Made by a program: the position numbers and the translations under genes | Source: Nitrososphaerota archaeon | GTDB taxonomy: Archaea > Thermoproteota > Nitrososphaeria > Nitrososphaerales > UBA183 | Reading direction: 5' to 3' | Assembly (NCBI GenBank): GCA_029784825.1 | Contig: JAFMAU010000003.1 | Location: 1-64,000, forward strand | Length of the DNA stretch: 64,000 nt | In this document: positions 1-7,442 of the stretch, in pieces | Layout of the letters: each line of letters opens with the position of its first letter | Position numbering within the stretch: position 1 is the stretch's first letter | The notes under the pieces: model-generated | What the model saw: only the letters and a program-made list of their open reading frames with translations | Database searches by the model: none | Told to the model about the DNA's origin: nothing

Positions 1-1236
1 GTCGTCGCGTTCACCGCCACGCAGATACCGTACATCGAGAACAGGACCTATCCTGCGAGTCTCGCGGGCAGACTCTACCCGAAAGGAATCCCGATACATC
101 CGGAGGGGAAACTGGAAGAACTGATCCGAAGACACGACGTCAGAGACGTCTACTTCTCCTACAGCGACGTTTCGGACGAATACGTGATGCACAGGGCTGC
201 CATCGTCCAGTCCGCGGGGGCTTCCTTCCATCTCCTGGGCCCCAGGGACACGATGATCAGCGCCGGCAAGCCAGTCGTGGCCGTCGTCGCGGCGAGAACG
301 GGTGCCGGAAAGAGCACCATCAGCAGGAAGGTGGCTTCGATATTGCTGAAGAAGGGAGTTAAGCCCGTGGTCGTACGGCACCCCATGCCCTACGGGGATC
401 TCTCGGTCGGCGTCCAAAGGTTCGCGAGCTTCGAAGACCTGGACAGGTTCCACGCGACCGTCGAAGAGAGAGAAGAGTACGAGGGACACATCTCCAATGG
501 GATCGTGGTCTACGCCGGTGTCGACTACAGGGCGATCCTGGACCAGGCTGAGCGCGAGGGCGACGTGATCCTGTGGGACGGAGGAAACAACGACTTCAGC
601 TTCTACCGGCCGGACCTCTGCATGGTGGTGGTCGACCCCACGCGGGCGGGAGACGAGTCGAGATACTATCCGGGGGAGACCAATGTCAGGATGGCCGACA
701 TCGTTGTCATCAACAAGGTCAACCTGTCGGACCCGGGGACCGTGAAGAAGCTCGCCGACAATTGCTCAGCCTTGAACCCCCGCGCAGAAGTGGTAAGAAC
801 CAACTCAGTCACCGTCATCGACAAGCCCGAGTATGTGCGGAACAAGAAGGTGCTCGTCGTGGAGGACGGACCCTCGGTCACCCACGGAGGGCTCTCAGAA
901 GGGGCAGGCGCGACTGCAGCCCGGTCGGTCGGTGCCACCCTCGTCTCCCCCAGAGGGGGAGCGGTGGGGTCCATCAGGCTCGCCTACGAAAGGTTCCCCC
1001 ACATGGGAGATGTCCTCCCGGCTCTGGGATACAGCGACGAACAGCTCAGGGAGCTGGGGCAGACCATCGAGGCCACGGACTGCGACTCCGTCCTGCTGGG
1101 AACGCCCTCGGACCTCACCAGACTGATCAGGATAGGGAAACCGGTCGCCCGTGTGAGGTTCGAGGCAGCTGACCTGGGGGACCCAACCCTGGAGCAACTG
1201 ATGGGGCGGAGAGACTGGGTCGACGGACCCCGTTGA
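1..1236 (+). CDS. Cyclic 2,3-diphosphoglycerate synthetase-like GTPase (5' end cut by window)
   Basis: The reading frame is open from the first base, so the N-terminus lies outside the window. The visible 411 residues match the archaeal 'predicted GTPase' family (COG2403), which includes cyclic 2,3-diphosphoglycerate synthetase. A Walker A loop (ARTGAGKST) lies near residue 97 of the visible part, WDGGNND near 197 is a Walker B-like segment, and NKVN resembles the NKxD base-specificity motif. The usual length is about 450 residues, so only a short N-terminal piece is missing. Known members cyclise 2,3-bisphosphoglycerate with ATP, but many homologues are uncharacterised, so the substrate is not assigned. 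It stands alone on the plus strand; the next promoter starts about 50 nt after its stop. Confidence 0.75.
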   Translation, partial: VVAFTATQIPYIENRTYPASLAGRLYPKGIPIHPEGKLEELIRRHDVRDVYFSYSDVSDEYVMHRAAIVQSAGASFHLLGPRDTMISAGKPVVAVVAARTGAGKSTISRKVASILLKKGVKPVVVRHPMPYGDLSVGVQRFASFEDLDRFHATVEEREEYEGHISNGIVVYAGVDYRAILDQAEREGDVILWDGGNNDFSFYRPDLCMVVVDPTRAGDESRYYPGETNVRMADIVVINKVNLSDPGTVKKLADNCSALNPRAEVVRTNSVTVIDKPEYVRNKKVLVVEDGPSVTHGGLSEGAGATAARSVGATLVSPRGGAVGSIRLAYERFPHMGDVLPALGYSDEQLRELGQTIEATDCDSVLLGTPSDLTRLIRIGKPVARVRFEAADLGDPTLEQLMGRRDWVDGPR

Positions 1237-1287
1237 ACCGGTCAGGACAACCCGTCACGGGTCGGACCGCGACCGTTTTCCATTCGA

Positions 1288-1310
1288 GAGAATCGTGTCT
1301 CACCTTATAG
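1288..1310 (+). promoter_or_regulatory. Promoter with GAGAAWCGT element and TATA box
   Basis: GAGAATCGT (1288-1296) is followed after 7 nt by CTTATAG (1304-1310). The same arrangement precedes four other genes in the window. The predicted transcription start is about 1332, which would leave an unusually long leader of about 130 nt before the start chosen for the next gene. Confidence 0.5.
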
Positions 1311-1461
1311 CGAGGCTGGAACGAAACCGAAGGCAAGGCGCCGGAATATTGAAGGCTGACGTTGATCGAGTGTTCGGCATCGGAAATGGCTGTTGTGGCT
1401 TCGGGACCGCGCTCAGCCTTGGCCTAGCCGGGGCCGGCGGCAGGACATGCTGGAGGCAAGC

Positions 1462-1974
1462 ATGACCTCCGCAGACACCCAAAGGCAGTGGTGGTACAGG
1501 AGGTTTCGGGGAGCGGCCTTCGCCAGCGTGATGGGATCCCTCGTCTGGACCGTCTTGATGGTGCTGCCCTTCCCTCCGTTCTCCTATCTGCCTCCGATCA
1601 TCGTCGGAGGCGGCCCAGGAACCTGGTTCCTCCTCGCCTATCTGCTGGCGCTCGCGGTCGGCGTCGCGGGGTTCGGAGCAATCTCAAGCTTCCTGTACGC
1701 GATCGAGGTTCATGAGAATCGTACAGTCAGCTCGACCGTCATGTGGCCCGCCTTGGTGCTGCTCTGCGCAGGATTCGTATCCGGCTGTCTGCTTCTCGCC
1801 CTCGCAGGGGCCAGCGGCGGTTACGCATCAACCATAGGCAACGCTTCGGGCACGTCCGTCGAGAACCTGCTCCAGCCCTATGTCTACCCTGTCACTGTGT
1901 CGACCCTGGTGGCCGTCGTTGGTGCCGCCCTGGCGCTCTACGGGATGATGCGCGCCAGGTGGGCCGCCGTTTGA
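1462..1974 (+). CDS. Four-helix membrane protein, paralogue of 4296-4841
   Basis: A 170-residue protein with four predicted membrane helices and no recognised domain. I chose ATG 1462 because GGAGG sits 5 nt upstream (1452-1456); upstream in-frame starts (1393, 1447) would add a helix-breaking, proline- and arginine-rich tail. Helix 2 is preceded by GPGTWFLLAY and followed by SSFLYAIE, matching GAGTWLFVGY and FYFYIE in the protein at 4296, so the two genes are diverged paralogues about 3 kb apart. Its stop overlaps the putative TTG start of the next gene, which suggests co-transcription. The function is unknown. Confidence 0.7.
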   Translation: MTSADTQRQWWYRRFRGAAFASVMGSLVWTVLMVLPFPPFSYLPPIIVGGGPGTWFLLAYLLALAVGVAGFGAISSFLYAIEVHENRTVSSTVMWPALVLLCAGFVSGCLLLALAGASGGYASTIGNASGTSVENLLQPYVYPVTVSTLVAVVGAALALYGMMRARWAAV

Positions 1975-3270
1975 AAGTGCGGTCCGTCAAAATCCTGCTG
2001 AGCCTCCTGGCCGCCTGTATGGTTGTCTCCGCCGGGGCTTGGCCGACTTCCTCTCAGGGGCCCGTGACCACACAGCCTTATCCGAGCCCGAAGGGCTTCC
2101 CGGCGTCGTCCTGGGCGCTCGGCGTGGTCGTACCAGAGGGTGCCGTGATGACCGGAGGAGGCGTACTGCACTGGGAAGAGGTCGGAAACGTCACGGCATT
2201 GCTGACCCTGCCACTCATAGGTGCCCCCGACCTTCCGGTCTACGCTGTTGTATCGCTGATGATGAAGGACGAGTCGGTGCTCCAGGTGGCTGCCGGAATC
2301 CCGCACAACGGTACAACCTGGTCGGTCTACGCTGATTACGACAGAGACGCCGGGTCCGTTTCTCCCACCTACGAACAGGTTCTCAATTCGAGTCAGCCCC
2401 AGATGTCTCCTGGAGCATCGGTCCTGATCTCAATCTTCCGTTCTTCTGCGGGCGTGTGGTCGCTCAAGGTCGAGGACGTCAAGTCGGGTGCTGTAGTAAC
2501 CAAGGCGTTTCCCGCGAGCGCACCCGCGCTCAAGCGTGGGGACCAGGAAGTGTTCGCCCTTGAGTCGTATTCCAAGAACCAGACGACCTTCCAGAACATG
2601 GGCCACCTCAGTCTGAACGCCCTCTTCATTGACGGCGAGTCCGTCGGCGGAGGGCTCTACCCCTACGGTGACTGGTCCCCGAACCACGATCCGCTCTTCG
2701 TGGTGGGGAGCCTCGGGACGAGCCCGCCCCTTTTCATCTCACTCGTCCTCGGCACCTCCTTGGCTGTCTGGAGCTTCGACACGCAATGGGAGAGCAACAC
2801 GCTGAGCCACTCGCCCTTGACTGCGGCAAGTCTCGTGTTGTCCCTAGCTCTGGGCCTCACGGTCGTCGCGGCGTCGGCGGTCTTGATGGCCTGGACAAGG
2901 AGGCGTGTCGAGGCCGAGAACGCACGCCAAGTGAAGGTCGCCGGCCCTGTTGACCTGGTGGATGGCGGTCCCGGTCCTTCTCACCATGCTGACTGGATTG
3001 TTGTATCTCTGGCCCAGGTCGGCGAGAGTCGTTGCCAACAAGGCGGTCTTTGTCCTTGTGCTGAGCACGGCAGTGTTTTCCCTTCAGCCTCTAATCTACC
3101 CCCAGGTGAGGGGAGGGGCGATTCTTGTCGACGCGGTCACTGCAGCCGGAGCCATGGCCGACGCACATCTCACCACAACCCTGGTGGGCGCAGTCCCTCT
3201 GGCCTTGGTGACCGGGCTCTACATCAGCGTGGCCGCCAGGGGGCCCGGCGGTCCCGACCCAGTCGCCTAG
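1971..3270 (+). CDS. Secreted/membrane-anchored protein, apparently frameshifted near 2935-2960
   Basis: The first part starts at TTG 1971 or GTG 1977, directly at the stop of the preceding gene, and encodes a signal peptide (KILLSLLAACMVVSAGAW), a beta-rich extracytoplasmic region of about 230 residues and two membrane helices. Its frame has no stop until 3401, deep in the opposing CBS gene, and after about 2940 its translation no longer looks like protein. The neighbouring frame, from about 2941 to the stop at 3270, instead encodes about 110 residues with three convincing helices (e.g. VPVLLTMLTGLLYLW). The simplest reading is one membrane protein of about 430 residues interrupted by a +1 shift. 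Sequencing error, mutation or programmed frameshifting cannot be told apart. Two overlapping genes is the alternative. Confidence 0.6.
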
Positions 3271-3695
3271 GGCTGGAAATCAGGGGGCCTGTAGCGCGCC
3301 CGGACCATTTCCTTCAACGACGTCACCAGGTCGAAGCTAGACCCGACGATGTCTGTCTGGGTCACAATCCCGACCAGTTTACCTCCTTCCATCACCGGTA
3401 GCTTCTTGATTCCGTGAGTCGCCATGACCTTGGCCGCTTCCTCGAGCCTCTCATCGGGCCCGATTGTGATCAGCTTCTTTCTCTGGAATCCCACCGCGGT
3501 CTTGGCTGGGTCCAATCCGCGCGCGACCGCCTTGGAGACGTCGCCTTCGGTGATGATGCCCACGGGCCTCTGCCCCTTGACTATCACCACACAGCCGATC
3601 TTCCGCCTCGACATCTGCCTCGCGGCTCCCAGGACGTTGGAAGTCGAGCTTATGCTGCGAACCCTTCTGCTCATGATGTCCCGGACGTAGAGCAC
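3267..3695 (-). CDS. Two-CBS-domain protein
   Basis: A 142-residue protein made of two CBS domains (about residues 5-60 and 72-130), the minimal Bateman module that usually binds adenine nucleotides or S-adenosylmethionine and works as an energy or redox sensor. Motifs seen are VRDIMSRRVRSIS at the start of CBS1, VGIITEGDVSKAV closing it, and KLVGIVTQTDIV closing CBS2. The start is GTG at 3695, only 3 nt after the stop of the upstream UspA gene on the same strand, so the two form an operon. No enzyme domain is attached. The partner protein is unknown; the UspA pairing suggests a stress or energy-status role (inference). Its 3' end overlaps the stop of the plus-strand gene by 4 nt. Confidence 0.88.
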   Translation of the reverse strand: MLYVRDIMSRRVRSISSTSNVLGAARQMSRRKIGCVVIVKGQRPVGIITEGDVSKAVARGLDPAKTAVGFQRKKLITIGPDERLEEAAKVMATHGIKKLPVMEGGKLVGIVTQTDIVGSSFDLVTSLKEMVRARYRPPDFQP

Positions 3696-3698
3696 TGC

Positions 3699-4151
3699 CT
3701 ATCTCACCACCAGCACCGAGCAGTGTGCGTGCGTAACCACCCCATCGGAGACGCTACCGAGAAGCAGCTTCTTGAACCCCGTCATTCCTCTGGTTCCCAT
3801 TACGATGAGGTCCACCTGCTCCTTCTCCGCCAACTCCAGGATGGCCTGCACGATCGATGCGGATTCCAGGAGTTGCGCCTTCGCCGAGACACCCTCCTCA
3901 CTGCAGAGGGCCACTCCCCGATCCAGAGTCTCGCGCGCCTTCGACCTCGCCGAATCCTCCAGCGACTTGAAGTCGACCAAGGGCATCGGTCCGGGTCCTC
4001 CGTACGCCAAGGAGGGGATAGAGTAGACGTGCACGACCGTCAAGGTGGCGGCGAACTCCTTGGCGAAGGCGCTCGCCCTCTTGACCGCCCTCAGCGAGTC
4101 TGGCGAACCGTCAAAGGCCACAAGCATCCTGCCGAAGCCGTCTTTCGACAA
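3699..4151 (-). CDS. Universal stress protein (UspA family)
   Basis: A 150-residue single Usp domain. The ATP-binding signature is present: MLVAFDGSPDS at the N-terminus and MGTRGMTGFKKLLLGSVSD (G-2x-G-9x-G-S) near the C-terminus, so it is an ATP-binding rather than a UspA-only type. The start is taken as TTG 4151, because an archaeal TATA box on this strand (4180-4188, CTTAAATA) lies about 34 nt upstream and would give an almost leaderless transcript; ATG 4127 is the alternative. It is the first gene of a two-gene unit with the CBS protein. Confidence 0.9.
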   Translation of the reverse strand: MSKDGFGRMLVAFDGSPDSLRAVKRASAFAKEFAATLTVVHVYSIPSLAYGGPGPMPLVDFKSLEDSARSKARETLDRGVALCSEEGVSAKAQLLESASIVQAILELAEKEQVDLIVMGTRGMTGFKKLLLGSVSDGVVTHAHCSVLVVR

Positions 4152-4250
4152 TTCAGGTCGAGACTGGGAACAACCCTTGTTATTTAAGTCGGCCCGCCGG
4201 AGGGCTCATTCTCAAAGTTGATTATCAGACCCTGAAAACCGCCTTCGGGC

Positions 4251-4260
4251 GTTATATACC
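4251..4260 (+). promoter_or_regulatory. TATA box for the membrane protein at 4296
   Basis: GTTATATACC, centred about 40 nt before ATG 4296. It lies back-to-back with the minus-strand TATA box at 4180-4188 that serves uspA. Confidence 0.55.
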
Positions 4261-4295
4261 GCAACCCAAAGCTCTGACTTCAAGGGAAAACAACG

Positions 4296-4841
4296 ATGCA
4301 AAGCATCCAAGGAAAATGGGCAGGAAAGTTCATCGCAGCGGCAATTATACAGGGCCTAATCGCAGTCATCATCACAGTGCTCATCATCGACCCAACCACG
4401 CTCTTCAACGGCTCCGGCCTGTGGTACTCCGCTTCCAGGGTCATAGCTGGAAACGGCGCAGGCACGTGGCTGTTCGTAGGATACATAGCATTCATGGTCG
4501 TCGGCGTCATGGGCACCGCGGTCACGGCCATCTTCTACTTCTACATCGAGGGAATACAGGGCAAGGTCTTCAAGGGGCTCACACAGTACCTTGCGGCAGC
4601 GCACATCGTGCTGATGACGGCGGGCGTTGACGCAGCAATGTTCCTCATGATGAGGGGAGGATATCTGGCGGGATGGGCTTCCGCGGCGAAAACCTCCGGC
4701 GGCGCCGGCCTCACCGGTCTTCAGATCCACGAACAGATACTCGGCCCACTGACCTACCCAATCGGAGCTTTCGTGCTCATAGGTGCCGTGGGCGCCCTTC
4801 TGGGCGGCCTCGGCTTCGTCATCAGAAGCAGGCAAAAGTAA
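4296..4841 (+). CDS. Four-helix membrane protein, paralogue of 1462-1974
   Basis: A 181-residue protein with four predicted membrane helices (about 12-32, 52-82, 95-120 and 148-172). The GAGTWLFVGYIAFMVVGVMG and YFYIEGIQG segments match the protein at 1462, so both belong to one uncharacterised family. ATG 4296 follows a purine-rich leader (AGGGAAAACAACG) downstream of the TATA box at 4251. Its last codons and TAA stop form the 5' arm and loop of a 10-bp hairpin followed by a T-run, so transcription probably ends right at the gene end. No catalytic motif or heme ligand pattern is evident. The function is unknown. Confidence 0.75.
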   Translation: MQSIQGKWAGKFIAAAIIQGLIAVIITVLIIDPTTLFNGSGLWYSASRVIAGNGAGTWLFVGYIAFMVVGVMGTAVTAIFYFYIEGIQGKVFKGLTQYLAAAHIVLMTAGVDAAMFLMMRGGYLAGWASAAKTSGGAGLTGLQIHEQILGPLTYPIGAFVLIGAVGALLGGLGFVIRSRQK

Positions 4842-4865
4842 CCCTGCTTCTGTCCTTCTTTTTCT
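4823..4865 (+). terminator. Hairpin plus T-run, intrinsic-terminator-like
   Basis: CAGAAGCAGG (4823-4832) and CCTGCTTCTG (4843-4852) are perfect complements around a 10-nt loop that contains the TAA stop of the preceding gene. The T-rich tract CTTCTTTTTCT follows at 4855-4865. The layout resembles a bacterial intrinsic terminator; in archaea the T-rich tract alone can terminate. Confidence 0.65.
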
Positions 4866-4955
4866 GGAGCCCCAGCCCCGAATAGGCTAAAATACAATCC
4901 AGCGCGGGCAGAGAATCAGAAGATTGTACCATCATAGAGGGCGGGGCCATACCCA

Positions 4956-5312
4956 TTGGAGATAACCAATCCCGTCACCGCGAACGCGCTGGTGCAGGCA
5001 CTGGGCGACAGTTACTCGAGGAAGATCATGCTGGCCACGATCCCGTCGCCGAAGTCTGTGGAAGACCTGAGCAAGGAGAACGACATACCCCTGAGCACCT
5101 GCTACAGACGAGTGCACGAGCTCGTCGACGCCCAGGTGCTCTTGATCGACCGCATAATCGTGACCAACGACGGGAAACGTTTCGAGCTCGTGAGGAGCGC
5201 CTACAAGACCGTCCAGGTGGACCTCGAGAACGGGGTGATGAAGGTGAACGCCCTGATAAACGAAGACATGGCGGAGAAGCTCAGAAGGCTCTGGATTTCC
5301 ATGAGGGAATGA
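4956..5312 (+). CDS. Winged-helix transcriptional regulator (ArsR-like)
   Basis: A 118-residue protein. Residues about 10-60 form a winged helix-turn-helix: LGDSYSRKIMLATIP, then the recognition segment LSKENDIPLSTCYRRVHEL and a wing around VLLIDRIIVTNDGKRF. The C-terminal half (VDLENGVMKVNALINED) probably dimerises. No metal-binding cysteine pair is seen. The start is TTG 4956; a TATA-like CTAAAATAC lies at about 4888. It sits 64 nt upstream of a small membrane protein on the same strand, a pairing I recall from haloarchaea (HTH protein with a DUF7521-type partner), where neither function is established. It probably regulates itself and its neighbour (inference). Confidence 0.8.
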   Translation: MEITNPVTANALVQALGDSYSRKIMLATIPSPKSVEDLSKENDIPLSTCYRRVHELVDAQVLLIDRIIVTNDGKRFELVRSAYKTVQVDLENGVMKVNALINEDMAEKLRRLWISMRE

Positions 5313-5376
5313 TTCTGGGAGCCCTCATGCAGGCGCGGCGCAAGGCTAAAAACAGGAGCTAGGAAGGTCCGCGAGG

Positions 5377-5658
5377 TTGGCACTGGCTCTTCAGTTCCTC
5401 GAAGTTGCACAAACCCTCGTACTGATCTTCGGATTGGTGATTGTCTACTACGCCATGAAGAGTTACCGAAGGACGAAGAGCACGGCCATGCTCATGCTCG
5501 CCGTGGGATTCGGCCTCGCGAGCGTCGGGTCAGCGCTCGGAGGCGTGGGATTCGAGCTTATGGGTGTCGACCTCCAGACTGCCGACACGCTGCAGGCCCT
5601 GGCTCAGGCACTGGGGTTCTTCATAATACTCGCCTCCCTGGCGCTTGTCAAGGACTGA
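5377..5658 (+). CDS. Small three-helix membrane protein (DUF7521-like)
   Basis: A 93-residue protein with three predicted membrane helices; the basic segment KSYRRTKSTAM separates helices 1 and 2. The layout and sequence match the protein at 30772-31050 (e.g. SYRRTKSTAMLMLAVGF against SGRRSKSLSMVLLGLGF, and QALGFFIILASL against QAVGFFVIVYSL). I assign it tentatively to the DUF7521-like family, common next to HTH regulators in archaea. TTG 5377 lies about 28 nt after the TATA-like GCTAAAAAC (5345-5353), which fits a leaderless transcript. The function is unknown; a membrane sensor coupled to the upstream regulator is one guess. Confidence 0.7.
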   Translation: MALALQFLEVAQTLVLIFGLVIVYYAMKSYRRTKSTAMLMLAVGFGLASVGSALGGVGFELMGVDLQTADTLQALAQALGFFIILASLALVKD

Positions 5659-5752
5659 AGAGACCGCGCGGCCTTACCTGAATTTTCCTCTGCGGGGCAC
5701 CCGACCGCGACGGACATCCGGGGCAGACCTGGCTGGACGGGCCCGCGACAGG

Positions 5753-5800
5753 GTATTAAGAGCCCCAAAGACCCGCCCAGGGATGGAAGCCACTTGCTGA
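5753..5800 (+). promoter_or_regulatory. TATA box and leaderless mini-ORF before the first crotonase gene
   Basis: TATTAA (5754-5759) predicts a transcript start at about 5783, exactly at an ATG that opens a five-codon frame (MEATC, then TGA). The TTG start of the crotonase (5794) lies inside this mini-frame in another phase. The second crotonase gene has a matching arrangement. Confidence 0.35.
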
Positions 5801-6537
5801 TAGAATCGAAGGAGAAGGGCAACGTCTTCTGGATAATCCTGAACAGACCTGAAAAGGCAAACGCGATCAACGTCCAGATGTGGCGGGAGATCGCGGAGAA
5901 GCTGGACGAAGGGTCCGCGTCGCCCGGCTCAAGGGCGATCGCGCTCACCGGAAGCGGCAGGTTCTTCTCCGCCGGCGAGGACATCATGGACCTCAGCGGG
6001 GCGACGACCTTCACCGCCGCCTTCGACCTCTTCATCGGGACCATGAGACCGGTTTTCGACAGGATGCTGAAATCCCCGAAGCCGGTGATAGCGGCCGTCA
6101 ACGGTCAGGCGGTCGGAGCGGGGACAGAGGTCGTGTTCGCCTGCGACCTGGCGGTTGCCAGCCCGGACGCTTCGTTCTCCCTGGCCCAGGGAAAGAGAGG
6201 AATCGGCCCGGCGCTCGCCCTGACCCTGGGGATGCCCGTCCTGGGGAGGAAGCGGCTGTCGGAAGCCGCGCTGACAGGCCGAAGGTTCAGCGCCCAGGAA
6301 GCCGAGGAGTGGGGAATAATCAACTCGGTCGCCACGGGCGGGCTCGAGGCCGAGGTCGAGAGGCTGGCCGAGGAGATTGCGCAGACGCCCCCCGCCCTGA
6401 CGAGGACTATGAAGGAAGTGATGCTGACCCAGATGAGCATGCTCGAGTACGAGAGCGCCTTCCACCACATCGCCATGTTCTCCCAGTCGCAGGAGACGAG
6501 ACAGGGCATCAGCAAATTCATCTCCAAGGCGGGCTGA
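5794..6537 (+). CDS. Enoyl-CoA hydratase/isomerase family protein (crotonase) 1
   Basis: A 247-residue crotonase-fold protein. LNRPEKANAI at the N-terminus and SGRFFSAGEDIMDLS around residue 60 form the CoA-binding and oxyanion-hole region. In AVNGQAVGAGTEVVFACDLA the Glu matching catalytic Glu144 of rat hydratase is kept, but the position of Glu164 reads FSLAQGK, i.e. Gln. Simple syn-hydration therefore looks doubtful, and an isomerase or other crotonase reaction is possible. It is 68 % identical by eye to the next gene and a clear tandem duplicate. It neighbours the propionyl-CoA carboxylase / methylmalonyl-CoA genes, so a role in acyl-CoA breakdown is likely. TTG 5794 is the only start that keeps the family N-terminus. 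Confidence 0.85.
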   Translation: MLIESKEKGNVFWIILNRPEKANAINVQMWREIAEKLDEGSASPGSRAIALTGSGRFFSAGEDIMDLSGATTFTAAFDLFIGTMRPVFDRMLKSPKPVIAAVNGQAVGAGTEVVFACDLAVASPDASFSLAQGKRGIGPALALTLGMPVLGRKRLSEAALTGRRFSAQEAEEWGIINSVATGGLEAEVERLAEEIAQTPPALTRTMKEVMLTQMSMLEYESAFHHIAMFSQSQETRQGISKFISKAG

Positions 6538-6637
6538 CGGCGGCGCCCGTCTCATGCGCCCCGCGCAGCTTGGCCGGGCTGGAAAGGCCCGGCGCACCCT
6601 TAAGAACGGGACAATCTGATTCCGATGTGAAAGCTCC

Positions 6638-7381
6638 TTGCAGATAGAAACGAAAGAGGAGAACCGCGTCTTCTGGGTGGTTCTCAACAGGCCGGAGAAG
6701 GCGAACGCCATCGACAGAGCGATGTGGAAGTCGATCTCTGACAGCCTCGACGAAGGTGCCGCGTCTTCTTCCTCCCGCGTCATCGCGCTCACGGGCAAGG
6801 GCAAGAACTTCTCGTCTGGCGCAGACATGGCTGACCTCGCCAAGGCGTCGACTCACACCGCAGCGTTCGAGTTCCTACTCGGCACGATCCGGCCCGTCTT
6901 CGACAGGATACTCCGCAGCCCCAAGCCGGTAGTCGCCGCCGTCAACGGGCCCGCCGTGGGCGGTGGAGCGGAGCTGGTCTTCGCCTGTGACATGGCAGTC
7001 GCCAACCCCGACGCCTACTTTTCCCTCGCCCAGGGAAAGTACGGCATAGGGCCTGCGCTCGGGCTGACCTTCGGCGTCCCCGTGCTGGGGAGGAAGCGGC
7101 TGGCTGAAATGGCCCTGACCGGCCGGCGCGTCAGCTCGTCAGAAGCGGAGCGCTGGGGACTCATCAACTCTGTCGCCGAGGGCAAGCTGGAAGCTGCGGT
7201 GGAGAAGCTGGCGGAGCACGTCTCGGAGACCCCTCCCACCCTCATCCGGGCAATGAAGGAAGTCCTTCTGAGACAGATGACCCTGGCAGGCTACGAGAGC
7301 GCCTTCAGCTACTTCGCCATGTTCTCGCAGTCCCAGGAAGCGAAGGCAGGGACCGAAAGATTCCTCTCCAAGAAGAAGTGA
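6638..7381 (+). CDS. Enoyl-CoA hydratase/isomerase family protein (crotonase) 2
   Basis: A 247-residue tandem paralogue of the preceding gene, of identical length. GKNFSSGADMADLA forms the oxyanion-hole region. Glu is kept in VGGGAELVFACDMA, and again FSLAQGK replaces the usual second catalytic Glu. It has its own TATA box (CTTAAG, 6599-6604) and a leaderless mini-frame (GTG at 6627: MKAPCR, then TAG) that overlaps the TTG start at 6638, so the duplication included the leader. The two products may form hetero-oligomers or act on different acyl chains (inference); the exact reaction is unassigned. Confidence 0.85.
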   Translation: MQIETKEENRVFWVVLNRPEKANAIDRAMWKSISDSLDEGAASSSSRVIALTGKGKNFSSGADMADLAKASTHTAAFEFLLGTIRPVFDRILRSPKPVVAAVNGPAVGGGAELVFACDMAVANPDAYFSLAQGKYGIGPALGLTFGVPVLGRKRLAEMALTGRRVSSSEAERWGLINSVAEGKLEAAVEKLAEHVSETPPTLIRAMKEVLLRQMTLAGYESAFSYFAMFSQSQEAKAGTERFLSKKK

Positions 7382-7385
7382 AGCG

Positions 7386-7400
7386 GTCGCGTTTCGCGAC
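7386..7400. repeat. Perfect GC-rich inverted repeat
   Basis: GTCGCG and CGCGAC (6-bp arms, TTT loop) lie 5 nt after the crotonase 2 stop and 10 nt before the TATA box of the next gene. It could be an operator of the downstream gene or a transcript-end hairpin of the upstream one; no T-run follows it. Confidence 0.4.
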
Positions 7401-7442
7401 TTAGGGAGAAATTGTAAATAGCCAACCCCCCGCGGGCCCCTT

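Noticed and set aside
573..1172. Long Arg/Gly-rich alternative frames overlapping many genes
   Set aside because: High GC content leaves antisense and shifted frames open; they lack domains and promoter spacing, so they were treated as shadows.
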